A stretch of DNA of 64,000 bases from Lolium rigidum (taxonomy: Eukaryota; Streptophyta; Magnoliopsida; Poales; Poaceae). The notes under the pieces were generated by a model. It made no database searches, was not told where the DNA came from, and saw only the letters and a list, made by a program, of their open reading frames with translations. Positions 32,683 to 41,768 of the stretch are shown one piece after another; positions within the stretch are counted from its first letter, which is position 1, and each line of letters begins with the position of its first letter. The stretch is taken from NCBI RefSeq assembly GCF_022539505.1, contig NC_061508.1, positions 95,645,276-95,709,275 of the forward strand. Reading direction: 5' to 3'. A program made the position numbers and the translations under genes.

Positions 32683-34217
32683 AGCACGCGCAGCCAAAGA
32701 TACGAAGAAACTCGTAATTGGGCTGAATTTTGAGAAGGCGGAAAAGTGGTGTCTCTTTGTTAAGAACGGGTGTAGGCATGCGATTAATCAAGTAGCAAGC
32801 CGTCAGAAAAGCCTCATCCCAGAAACGTAAAGGGAGAGAGGAGTGGGCGAGCAAGGCAAGACCTGTCTCGACCAAGTGACGGTGTTTGCGTTCAGCGACA
32901 CCGTTTTGCTGGGAGGTATGAGGGCAGGAAACACGGTGTGAGACACCCGTGCGCTGAAAATATCGATGGAGTTTATGATATTCACCGCCCCAATCGGATT
33001 GGACGGCTTTAATTTTGGTGTTCAAAAGGAGCTCAACATGAGCCTGAAAAGCATAAAACACCCGTTCAACATCAGATTTATGTTTAAGGAGATAGATCCA
33101 GCAAAAACGAGAATAGTCATCGATAAAGCTAACATAGTACTTAAAACCACCGGAAGAAGCAATAGCAGGACCCCAAACATCAGAGTGTATAAGCTCAAGA
33201 GGCATAGTGGTAACACGATGAGACAAAGTATATGATAGTTGATGACTTTTGGCACACTGACACGCATCACAAACAGAACGAGGACTAGTGGAAGTACATG
33301 ATAAATCATGGTTCTTAACAATAGTGTGAACGATATTATTTGTGGGATGACCTAGACGCTGATGCCACTGAGACGATGAAGCCTTGGCACCAGTAAAGAG
33401 CACGACGTGTGGACGGTGAACACGCAGGGCTAAACGGAACAGGGTAGAGTCCGCCATGGCTTCTACCGTGAAGCAGAATTCTCCGGGAGACCTTGTCCTT
33501 AACACAGAAAAATACCGGTGAAATTCAACAAAGACATCATTGTCGCAGACAAGGCGATAAACATAGAGAAGATTCTGACTAATATGTGGGACATGAAGGA
33601 TATTATTCAGTTTTAATTGTGAACCAGCTAAAGAAGAGTGACCAATGTGGGCAATAGACAAACCTGCACCGTTGGCCACCCGAACCTGATCCGTCCCGCC
33701 ATAGCGCTCCTCGCATGTGGAGACGATGAAGATCATTGGTCGGATGATCCGTCGCCCCGGTGTCCATCATCCGGGCGGAGAGCTGGTCGATGCCGAGTTG
33801 CCGGCACGCTGCTGGTTGTTGCCGGTGCGCTGCTGGTTGCTCGCCGCGCACGAAGTCGGGGTTGAAGCGGTTCCGACAGTCATCGGCGCCGTGCCCCCAA
33901 TAGCCGCAGATTTGACACCGGCGGGCGCCGACGCCGGCGTCCTCCGTTCGGCCGCGGTTGCCACCGCCGCCGTTACCACCGTAATTGCCGCCGGCTGGAC
34001 GACCGTTGCCGTTGCCGCCCGCCGGCGGTCCGTAGGGCTGGGCGTGGCCGCCCGCCGGCGACCCATAGCCGCCTCCACCGTTACCGCCGTAAGTCCGACG
34101 GCCGCCGTTGCCCCCGCCGTAACCGGGCTGAGGGCCTCCGCCGCAGAAGGCGGGCAAGGCGCGCGGGGCTGCCAGGGAGCACCACCACGAGCGGCAGCAT
34201 TGGCGGACGAAGTCCAC
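32683..34217 (-). pseudogene. Copia nucleocapsid-protease-integrase region
   Basis: A Gly/Asn-rich stretch leads to a zinc knuckle C-x2-C-x4-H-x4-C (CQICGYWGHGADDC, about 33,910). A protease motif MDTGATDH follows near 33,765. After a frame change near 33,720 comes the pre-integrase region with its HHCC zinc finger (WHQRLGH...CDACQCAK) and the integrase core (SDVWGP, QSDWGGEY and the Glu in AERKHRHLVE). The frame is cut at FGCACW. Apart from one or two frame changes it is well preserved. Confidence 0.88.
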
Positions 34218-34226
34218 TCCTCGGTC

Positions 34227-34913
34227 TCAGCCAGGCTGTGACAGCTGCAGGCCCTCGTAGTTCAGGACCATGGAATAGAACTCGGCGGCAGTAATCACCC
34301 TGGTGATCATGTTCAGGGACGCCGCGATCGGATTGAAAGCGGAGCCGAGGCCGGTAAGCATGTAATCGATGATTTCATCGTCACGAAGAGGAGACCCAGC
34401 GGTGGCCATGGCGTCAGCCAGAGCCTGCACCTTGTGCATATACTCGCTTGCGGTCGCATCGCCCTTCCGCAGTCCCCGAATTTGGCGACGGAGATGCTCG
34501 ACTCCAGCCGCGGCTCGCGCGGAAAACATGGCTTGGATTGCCGTCCAAGCGGCGGCCGCCGTCTTGCAGCCGAGGAGCTGGCTCGCGATCTCCTCAGTCA
34601 TGGAGGAGAGGAGCACGCCCAGGACCTTCTGGTCCTGAGTCCACCACGTACCATACGCGGGGTTGTCAACCTGCCGAGCGGCGTTGCCGGTGCCCTCGGT
34701 GATGGTCTTGGCTGGCGCCGCCACCGTGCCGCCGAGGTAACCATGGAGCGAAGCCCCGGAGAGGTTGGTGAGCGTAAGAGCACGCCACAAAGCGAAGTTG
34801 TTGCGATCGAGACGAATCCCGATAGTGGGAACCGTGGGAGCAGCCGTCGGCGCGGGCGGAGAGACGACCGGTCCGATGACGGAGAGCTGCATCGCTGCGC
34901 TAGAGGAACCCAT
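34227..34913 (-). CDS. Copia gag
   Basis: A 228-codon frame from MGSSSAAMQLSVIGP on the minus strand. It contains the copia-type gag core: LDRNNFALWRALTLTNLSG, W-W-T-Q-D-Q-K-V-L-G-V-L-L-S-S-M, then EHLRRQIRGLRKGDATASEY and MLTGLGSAFNPIAASL. This would form the particle that houses reverse transcription. The start lies about 60 nt downstream of the primer-binding site. The frame is open but separated by a frame change from the zinc knuckle, so the full polyprotein is not made. Confidence 0.85.
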   Translation of the reverse strand: MGSSSAAMQLSVIGPVVSPPAPTAAPTVPTIGIRLDRNNFALWRALTLTNLSGASLHGYLGGTVAAPAKTITEGTGNAARQVDNPAYGTWWTQDQKVLGVLLSSMTEEIASQLLGCKTAAAAWTAIQAMFSARAAAGVEHLRRQIRGLRKGDATASEYMHKVQALADAMATAGSPLRDDEIIDYMLTGLGSAFNPIAASLNMITRVITAAEFYSMVLNYEGLQLSQPG

Positions 34914-34973
34914 CGGAGAGGGCGGCGGCGATGAGATCGGATCGGGAGAAGGGAGACCCGTGCGGCGGCTGTA

Positions 34974-35120
34974 GGCTCTGATACCAAGTTAAAACACGAG
35001 TTTAGGGTTTTCGTGGATGGAGCAACGTGCTCCCCACCTCTTCTATTTATATACTTGGCAGGTTACAATACAAGGCACATACGATACAAATACACACGTA
35101 TGTGGACCGATCTCTTAACA
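34974..35120 (-). repeat. Copia 5' LTR and primer-binding site
   Basis: On the minus strand TGTTAAGAGATCGG to ...GTTTTAACT (133 bp), with a TATA box TATATAAATAG near 35,050, then TGGTATCAGAGCC, complementary to the 3' end of initiator tRNA-Met. Confidence 0.8.
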
Positions 35121-35245
35121 GATACCAGGCTACGTGCTAAGGGAGGTCGTCGACGCCGTCACCAGCTGCTGATTCGAGGACGAGGTGGAGGCCAACGGTG
35201 AGGAGTCCGTGCTGATGCGGATGTTGCAGGTGCTGCTCGTCTAGC
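35121..35245 (+). pseudogene. Captured fragment of a GNOM-type ARF-GEF gene, second piece
   Basis: The frame starting at 35,122 reads LREVVDAVTSC, stop, FEDEVEANGEESVLMRMLQV, LLV, stop, LR. GNOM-type proteins have V-V-D-A-V-T-S-C-R-F-E followed by EE-x-V-L-M-R-x-L-Q-V-L-L-A-C near the end of their dimerisation domain. The first stop replaces the Arg of CRF (CGA to TGA) and the second the Cys of LAC. It follows the N-terminal piece at 32.6 kb across the Copia insertion, though some sequence in between is missing. Confidence 0.65.
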
Positions 35246-35540
35246 TGCGCACCCGGCCGCCCCTGCATATGCACCTCCGTCAACACCTACTTCTGCGTCC
35301 TTCACCAGTGCATGGGTCCGACGGCCAGCATGATTTTTTGCCTGAATTCTTTCCTCTCTCCCTACGATCTGGTGTTTTTATTAGTGGAGATTTTACTAGA
35401 TTTTTTTCATGTGAACTATCTGGAGTATCCCCTGAATTGCATGTGTCTCCCATCTTGAGTATCCCCTGATTTTAGTACAAAATCTGCTTTGCAACTATGA
35501 ATTGCAAATCTGGCAGCTAGAAATTTTGAATTTGGCAGCA

Positions 35541-35947
35541 CCGTGTAGTTGTTAAATAAGCTGGTAGTTATTGCTAATGAACCTGATAGTTGCTGCAAAA
35601 TAATCTGGTTGTAGCTACTAGAATTTTTAAATCTAGTGACAGGCAAAAAAACCCGTGTAGTTGTTAAATAAACTGGTAGTTCCCGTTAAATAACCAGATA
35701 GTTACTGAATATAATCTGGTAGCTACTAGGATTTTGGCATCTAGTCACGGGCAAAATCGTGTAGTTGTTAAATAAACTGATAATTATCGCTAATTAGCCG
35801 GGTAGTTGCTGCAAAATAGTCTGGTAGCTACTACAATTTTGTAATCTACTCAGAGGCAACGCCATATAGTTGTAAAATAATGTGGTATTATTGCTAATTA
35901 AGCTAGTAGTTATTGCAAAATAATCAGATAGCTACTACGGAGTACTA
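35541..35947 (+). repeat. Tandem repeat, four diverged copies of a 106-114-bp unit
   Basis: Copies start at 35,541, 35,653, 35,759 and about 35,872. Each begins CGTGTAGTTGTTAAATAA and contains GGTAGTTATTGCTAAT and CTGGTAGCTACTA. The later copies are more diverged. Non-coding, inside the CACTA-like element. Confidence 0.8.
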
Positions 35948-36370
35948 AATAATTTGCTAACTATAGAGAAAGTGGCATTTGTTTCAAAAATCTGCTAGGC
36001 TCTGCCAAAATAACCTGGAAACTGTTATCATATAAAATGGTAGCTGTCTCAAATGAAAGCCTAGATTTTTGTGGTACAAAAGATTTTGTGAAAACTGCTG
36101 TTAATACTTTAGCCCATGCAAAATTAGTTACAAGCAAGAGGTGGTGCAAAAAGTGACACTCTAGCGACAGCAAACACATGCAAGCTTTTTATTTGGTATT
36201 TTGATGCGAATGTGTGACATGCATGGCTTATCGGTTGCAGCAGCGGGACAAGTGGTCCATGTGCTAGCTGGCATGCATGCGTGCTCGCTCTCCCAGCTCA
36301 AGTCGAACACGACGCGCTCAAACAGAAATTGACTTTTGCCTGCCATTTCACGTGGTGGGGTCAGGAGAAT
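35948..36370. other. Non-coding filler of the CACTA-like element
   Basis: AT-rich at first, then a mixed stretch before the right inverted terminus. No gene or repeat recognised. Confidence 0.4.
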
Positions 36371-36765
36371 CCGCCGCACGGATCATGCATTTGTGCGGCG
36401 CCGCCGTGTAGTGCTATCCTTAAAGAAATCCGCCTTTCCACTTAGCCGAAAAGTTAACCTCATTAAAACTTAGTCAGAATAATGTACCCTTCTCCGGCTG
36501 ATGGAAAGATAGCCTGTTTCTTCGGCTAAAAGGTGGAATCTTCCCGTTTACTCGCATGATGCGGCAGCTGTCTTCCCGGATACGGCACGCGCGGGCTCCC
36601 AAACCTGCACGATGCGACGTGAGCACGCATGATTTGGCTCATCAAGACCCTTTTTTTCACGGGAATCGAAGCGGCAAGATCGTGCATATCCCTTGCGCGA
36701 TTATCCCGATACGCATGGCACAATTCCGGCGTTTTAGGCGGCGGACGTTTGAGTGGCAGCGCGGC

Positions 36766-36962
36766 TATAAATGGAGGTTTTTATCTTCCTCACTTCGCAC
36801 TTCACTCAAACCTCCCCAAGCGAACACCTCTGGCGAACAGTGCGCGCAGCCCCTTCAAAGCCTTCGGCGGAAGCAAAACTCTAGTATTCCCTCCGGCAAC
36901 ATGGAAGCTGCTCGCGATACGGCGAAACCACTCGGTAGAAAAACAGGCTTCCGGGAAGCCCC
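36766..36962 (+). pseudogene. Start of the antisense extra ORF of Tat element C, with its TATA box
   Basis: TATAAAT at 36,766-36,772 lies 135 nt before an ATG at 36,901 that opens MEAARDTAKPLGRKTGFREA. This runs opposite to Tat element C, whose transcription is on the minus strand. About 20 codons remain before CACTA sequence takes over near 36,963. Upstream (36,414-36,765) is non-coding Tat sequence. Position and promoter match the antisense gene of Tat element B. Confidence 0.5.
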
Positions 36963-36969
36963 ATAAGTC

Positions 36970-37170
36970 GCGAAGGTAAAGGAACCGCGACTAATGGGGT
37001 CTTTAGTCGCGGTTCGTGTGGCGAACCGCGACCAAAGGCTCCGGGCCCGGGGCGCACGGTGGCCAGCCGGTGCACGTGGGGGGCTTTAGTCGCGGTTGGC
37101 CAGGCCAACCGCGACTAAGAGTGCTCGAAGGCCTTTAGTCGCGGTTGGCCAGGCCAACCGGGACTAAAGC
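36970..37170. repeat. CACTA subterminal repeats, TTTAGTCGCGGTT motif
   Basis: TTTAGTCGCGGTTGGCCAGG and its inverse CCTGGCCAACCGCGACTAAA form facing pairs, with four to five copies of the TTTAGTCGCGGTT core in 200 bases. Confidence 0.85.
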
Positions 37171-37534
37171 CCCTCCCCTATATATACCCATCCAGCCATT
37201 TGGAGCCAACACTTAGCCATTTGGAGCCATTCTCTTCACAAACTTCACAAGTGAGTGTTAGGTTTGCTTTTGGTTCCTCTTATGCACATAAGGTGTTTGA
37301 TGAAATGCCCCAAGAGCATGAAACAAACATGATATGAAGTGTTGGAGCCACACTTGAGCTTTCTCATTTATTTTTTCCTCCTCGATCGCGGTTAGCAACT
37401 TGAACCTTTGATGTGTCGTCATTGATACAATATGCATGTGTGTGTAGTTCATTGTTTAATTTATATTGTTTGTAGCTAGTTAGTTTAACAAATGCATGAT
37501 GGTTAATTATATATTTTATATTATAATAATGCAG

Positions 37535-40500
37535 ATGAATCGGCAATGGATGTACGGTAACCGACTCTCCGGCGAGTTCGAGTACGGGTTTGAAAGATTT
37601 CCTCGTAGTGGCTAATGCGAACAAGCAGGGGGTTTTGTTATCTGTCCATGTGTTAAGTGTAAGAATCGAAGGGTTACTCTTCCTCAAGAGATGTTCACAT
37701 GCACCTGCTTCGGCACGGTTTCATGCCAAGCTATAATTGTTGGACCAAGCATGGAGAAAGAGGGGTTATAATGGAAGAAGATGAAGAAGGGGATGATTTC
37801 ATCGATGAAAGCTATCTTTCTCATTTCGGTGATACTTTCATGGAGGATGCTCGAAGGTGAAGGGGAAGGTGAAGGGGAAGGTGAAGAAGAGGATCCCGTT
37901 GATGATCTTGGTCGGACCATTGCCGATGCACGGAGACGCCGCGAAACCGAAAAGGAGAGGGAGAATTTGGATCGCATGTTAGAGGATCACAGGAAGGCGC
38001 CGTACCACGGATGCGATGATGGTCCGAAAAGCTGGGCTGCACACTCGGATTTGCTGAAATGGAAGGCACGAGCAGGTGTAGCTGACTCGGCATTTGAAAA
38101 CTTGCTGAAAATGTTGAAGAATATGTTTCCAAAGAATAACGAGTTGCCCGCCGATACGTACGAAGCAAAGAAGGTTGTCTCGCCCTCTAGGTTTAGAGGT
38201 TCCGAAGATACATGCATGCATCAACGATCGCATCCTCTACCGCGGTGAATACGAGAATTTGAATGAATGCCCGGTATGCACTCGCATTGCGTTATAAGAT
38301 CGAGGCGATGACCCCGGTGACGATGTTGAGGACCGGAAACCCGGGAAGAGGGTTCCCGCCAAGGTGATGTGGTATGCTCCTATAATACCACGGTTGAAAC
38401 GTCCGTTCGGGAACAAAGAGCATGCCAAGTTGTTGCGATGGCACAAAGAGGACCGTAAGTCGGACGGGGAGTTGAGACACCCCGCAGATGGAACGCAATG
38501 GAGAAAGATCGACAGAGAGTTCAAAGATTTTGCAGCTGACGCAAGGAACATAAGATTTGGTCTAAGTACGGATGGCATGAATCCTTTTGGCGAGCAGAGC
38601 TCCAACCATAGCACCTGGCCCATGACTCTATGCATCTACAACCTTCCTCCTTGGTTGTGCATGAAGCGGAAGTTCATTATGATGCCAGTGCTCATCCAAG
38701 GTCCGAAGCAACCCGGCAACGACATCGATGTGTACCTAAGGCCATTAGTTGATGAGCTTTTACAGCTGTGGGGCAGACCCGGTGTCCGTGTGTGGGATGA
38801 GCACAAAGAAGAGGAATTTGACCTACGAGCGTTGCTTTTCGTAACCATCAACGATTGGCCTGCTCTTAGTAACCTTTCGGGATCTGTCAAATAAGGGATA
38901 CAATGCATGCACGCACTCGCTTACATGAGACTGAAAGTGTACATTTGCCAAATTGTAAGAAGAACGTGTACCTTGGGCATCGTCGATTTCTTCCGAAAGG
39001 TCATCCGAGTAAGAAAGAAAGGCAAGCATTACAACGGCAAGGCAGATCACCGGCCGAAGCTCGCGGAACACACTCGGTGCTCGAGGTATTTGATATGGTC
39101 AAGGATTTGAAAGTCATCTTTGGAAAGGGTCCCGGCGGACAATCGGTTCCGAAGGGAGCCGACGGGCACGTAGCCATGTGGAAGAAGAAATCTATATTCT
39201 GGGAGCTAGAATATTGGAAAGTCCTAGAAGTCCGCTCTGCAATCGACGTGATGCACGTTACGAAGAATATTTGCGTGAACATCCTAAGCTTCTTGGGCGT
39301 GTATGGGAAGTCAAATGATACAAAGGAAGCACGGCATGACCAGCAAAGTTTGAAAGACCCTGATGACCGGCATCCGGAACGGTTTCAAGGTCGTGCCAGC
39401 TACGCTCTGACCAAAGAAGAGAAGGTCATCTTTTTTGAATGCCCGAGCAAGTATGAAGGTCCCGTCAGGATTCTCGTCCAATATAAAGGGAATAATAAAC
39501 ATGGCGGAGAAAAAGTTCCAAAACCCGAAGTCTCACGACCGCCACGTGATTATGACGCAATTGCTTCCGATTGCTTTGAGGGGGCTCCTGCCGGAAAATG
39601 TTCGAGTAGCCATTGTGAAGCTATGTGCATTCCTCAATGCAATCTCTCGAAGGTAATCAATCCGGAAGTTCTACCACGGTTACGTAACGATGTGATCCAA
39701 TGTCTTGTCGGTTTCGAGTTGGTGTTCCCGCCATCCTTCTTCAATATTATGACGCACCTCCTGGTTCACCTAGTCGATGAGATTTCCATTCTCGGTCCCG
39801 TATTTCTACACAATATGTTCCCCTTCGAGAGGTTCATGGGAGTATTAAAGAAATATGTTCGTAACCGTGCTAGGCCGGAAGGAAGCATCGCCAAGGGCTA
39901 TGGAAATGAGGAGGTAATTGAGTTTTGTGTTGACTTTGTTCCTCGACCTTAAGCCGATTGGTCTTCCTCAATCGCGGCACGAGAGGAGACTAAGTGGAAA
40001 AGGCACGATCGGAAGGAAATCAATGATATGTATGGACGGCCATTCTCTCGATCGAAGCACACCACACGGTTCCGACCAATTCCAGCTTGGTGGCTCCGTA
40101 CTTTGAGAAACACAAGAATATTTTACGCTCGGACAACCCCGGGAAGCCCGAATCCTGGATTAGGAAGGCCCACATGGAGACTTTCGGCAGTTGGTTGAGA
40201 AAACATTTAATGAGTGACAATAAGGTTGTAGATCAGCTGTACATGTTGGCCAAGACACCGTCTTCGACTATAACGACTTTCCAAGGGTACGAGATAAATG
40301 GGAATACATTTTACACGATCGCCCAAGATAAAAAGAGCACCAACTGATGCAGCAACCGAGAATGGGCAAAAGGTCACATATTATGGTTACATAGAGGAGA
40401 TATGAGAACTTGACTATGGAGCCTCCTTTAGGGTCCCTTTGTTCCGGTGCAAATGGTTCAAGCTAACAGGAGGTGGGGTAAAGGTGGACCAGCAATACGG

Positions 40501-40852
40501 AATGACAATGGTGGATTTCAACAATCTTGGTTACCTTGACGAACCATTCGTCCTAGCGAAAGATGTCGCTCAGGTTTTCTATGTGAAGGACATGAGTAGC
40601 AAACCGAGGAAACGGAAAGATAAGAAAACGATCAGTACATCATGCGATGATCCAAAGCGCCACATTGTTCTTTCAGGGAAAAGAAACATCGTGGGAGTGG
40701 AGGACAAGACGGACATGTCGGAAGATTATAATATGTTTGCTGAAATTCCGCCCTTCAAAGTGAACACCGACCCAAGCATTAAGTTAAATGATGAGGATGC
40801 TCCATGGATACGGCACAATCGTAAGCAAGCAGGGACACAAGGGAAGAAATGA
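37535..40852 (+). pseudogene. CACTA transposase TNP2 (Transposase_21 family), frameshifted
   Basis: Starts MNRQWMYGNRLSGEFEYGF right after an acceptor-like gcag (37,534). Next comes an acidic GEGEGE repeat (about 37,855-37,885), then the Transposase_21 core: C-P-V-C zinc-like pair (near 38,272), KVMWYAPIIPRLKR, FGLSTDGMNPFGEQSS, YNLPPWLCMKRKF, IQGPKQPGNDIDVYLRPLVD and YLGHRRFLPKGH. The central part has FWELEYWKVL, DVMHVTKNICVN and GFSSNIKG. The C-terminal DUF4218/DUF4216-like part follows (MTHLLVHLVDEI, MFPFERFMGVLKKYVRNRA, then VPLFRCKWF and NLGYLDEPFVLAKDVAQVFY). The enzyme would cut and join CACTA ends. At least six frame changes or stops are visible (for example near 37,860, 38,195, 38,290, 38,920, 39,500 and 39,950), so it is dead but nearly full length. 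Confidence 0.92.
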
Positions 40853-40968
40853 TGTGTAATAATTTATTGTACCAAACTTTGTTGAATGAATCATGTGAAT
40901 TATATTACCCGTGATGTGTTTGGTGTCCATTTTCGAATGATTCAATTGACTCGAGATAGCACCGATGA

Positions 40969-41120
40969 TACATGAAATTTGGAGTGACTAAGTCATACTC
41001 CTGCATGCATACATGAAATTTGGAGTGACTAAGTCATACTCCCGCATACAGGAAATTTGGAGTGACTAAGTCATACTCCCGCATACATGAAATTTGGAGT
41101 GATTTAGTCATACTCCTGCC
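40969..41120 (+). repeat. Short tandem repeat, four copies of a 37-41-bp unit
   Basis: Unit TACATGAAATTTGGAGTGAC followed by TAAGTCATACTCC(C/T)GCA, nearly identical in all four copies. It lies between the transposase and the opposite-strand ORF, whose stop falls inside the last copy. Confidence 0.9.
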
Positions 41121-41669
41121 TAGGCGTATAATATGCGTACTCGTAGTCTTCATAGCCGCCGCCGTTGTACCGGTAGTCGTCGCCTTCTAAGTTGCCGGTG
41201 TCGTCGTCGCTGCCGTCGTCGCCTGTCGTCGGGCGGCGCTCGTGGCTCGAACCGAGGGTAGCGCAGGCGGGGGATATCGCCGACCGTGATGTAGTCCATG
41301 ACGCTCCGCAGAGTCCGGCCGTACCACCATAGCCGACGGCCGGCCTCGTGGAAGTTTCCGGGAGGCGGACCGTCCTCCTCATACCTCGGCGAGCGCCCTC
41401 TCACGCCGATTGATGAAGAAGGCGTCCCAAGTATGCTGATTATCGGGATGCCGGCGGGGATTCATCCGCTGCTCCGGCGTGAGGTCGAGGTAGTAGTGGT
41501 TCGTGATGGCCGCCCGGCGCGCAGTACCCCGAGGGACGGGAGGGACCGGCACGCCGCCGGCGCTTAGGCTCCAGCCGGCAGGGACGCGGTAGCCCGGAGG
41601 GCAAGGGTAGTTCGAGGCGCAAAGCTCCTCCACCTGCTGGTAGGTTAGAGTGGGTGCGGTGGAAGCCAT
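41104..41669 (-). pseudogene. CACTA-borne opposite-strand ORF, hypothetical protein
   Basis: From the ATG at 41,669: MASTAPTLTYQQVEELCASN, YPCPPGYRVPAGWSLSAGGV, PVPPVPRGTARRAAI, WDAFFINRRERALAEV. After a frame change near 41,390 come GRRLWWYGRTLRSVM and PRLRYPRFEP, and in a third frame GGYEDYEYAYYTPRQEYD to a stop at 41,104. The P-C-P-P-G-Y-x-V-P-x-G-W-x-L-S-x-G-G-V-P-V-P-P-V-P block gives it a clear signature, but I know no function. It converges on the transposase gene. Two frame changes suggest it is broken here. It may be a TNPA-type second gene whose orientation was switched, but no Transposase_24 motif is seen. Confidence 0.55.
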
Positions 41670-41768
41670 GAGTGATGAGAGATTGAATTAGTTTTAATTT
41701 TCTGAATTTTTTGATATATTATTTGTATTTTATGATTTTGAAAAAGAAAAAGTAATTTGAAAAAAGAC

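Larger units (their letters stand above)
32683..35120 (-). mobile_element. Truncated Ty1/Copia retrotransposon with a short LTR
   Basis: Minus strand: a 133-bp 5' LTR (35,120-34,988), an initiator-tRNA-Met binding site TGGTATCAGAGCC (34,986-34,974), gag, protease and integrase. It then ends at about 32,683 inside the integrase C-terminal FGCACW motif. Reverse transcriptase, RNase H and the 3' LTR are missing. The bases gatac beside both ends (32,699 and 35,121) are coincidental, because the left one lies inside the integrase frame. It split the ARF-GEF fragment. Confidence 0.85.
32139..36413. mobile_element. Non-autonomous CACTA-like element carrying an ARF-GEF gene fragment
   Basis: The right end, read inward, is CACTACACGGCGGCGCCGCAC, with a CCGTGCGGCGG repeat 14 bases on. 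The left end reads CTACAGGAAAGCGCCGCACG, with the same CCGTGCGGCGG repeat 11 bases on. These are inverted termini with shared subterminal GCGCCGCAC...CCGTGCGGCGG blocks. The left CACTA has lost its first two bases, and a 3-bp duplication is uncertain (cta occurs on both sides). It sits between 3' parts of Tat element C. Inside are ARF-GEF exon fragments, a truncated Copia element, a tandem repeat (35.5-35.9 kb) and AT-rich filler. There is no transposase. Confidence 0.5.
36963..41768 (+). mobile_element. CACTA transposon no. 2, without intact ends
   Basis: Left: subterminal repeats at about 36,970-37,170. Then a probable leader with a tatatata box near 37,180, the transposase gene (37,535-40,852), a short tandem repeat, and an ORF on the opposite strand (41,104-41,669). 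Neither border keeps a CACTA terminus or a 3-bp duplication. The element replaced the integrase core of Tat element C. Confidence 0.8.

Noticed and set aside
33717..34934. Long plus-strand frames rich in Ala/Arg/Val opposite the Copia gag
   Set aside because: GC-rich third positions of the real minus-strand genes create open frames on the other strand; no motif is seen.
32699..35125. gatac on both sides of the Copia element as a target duplication
   Set aside because: The left gatac lies within the integrase coding sequence (before the FGCACW codons), so it belongs to the element and not to the target.
36970..37170. Hairpin-like TTTAGTCGCGGTT repeats as a possible microRNA precursor
   Set aside because: Several tandem copies beside a CACTA transposase show that they are subterminal repeats; no single fold-back with unique mature sequence.
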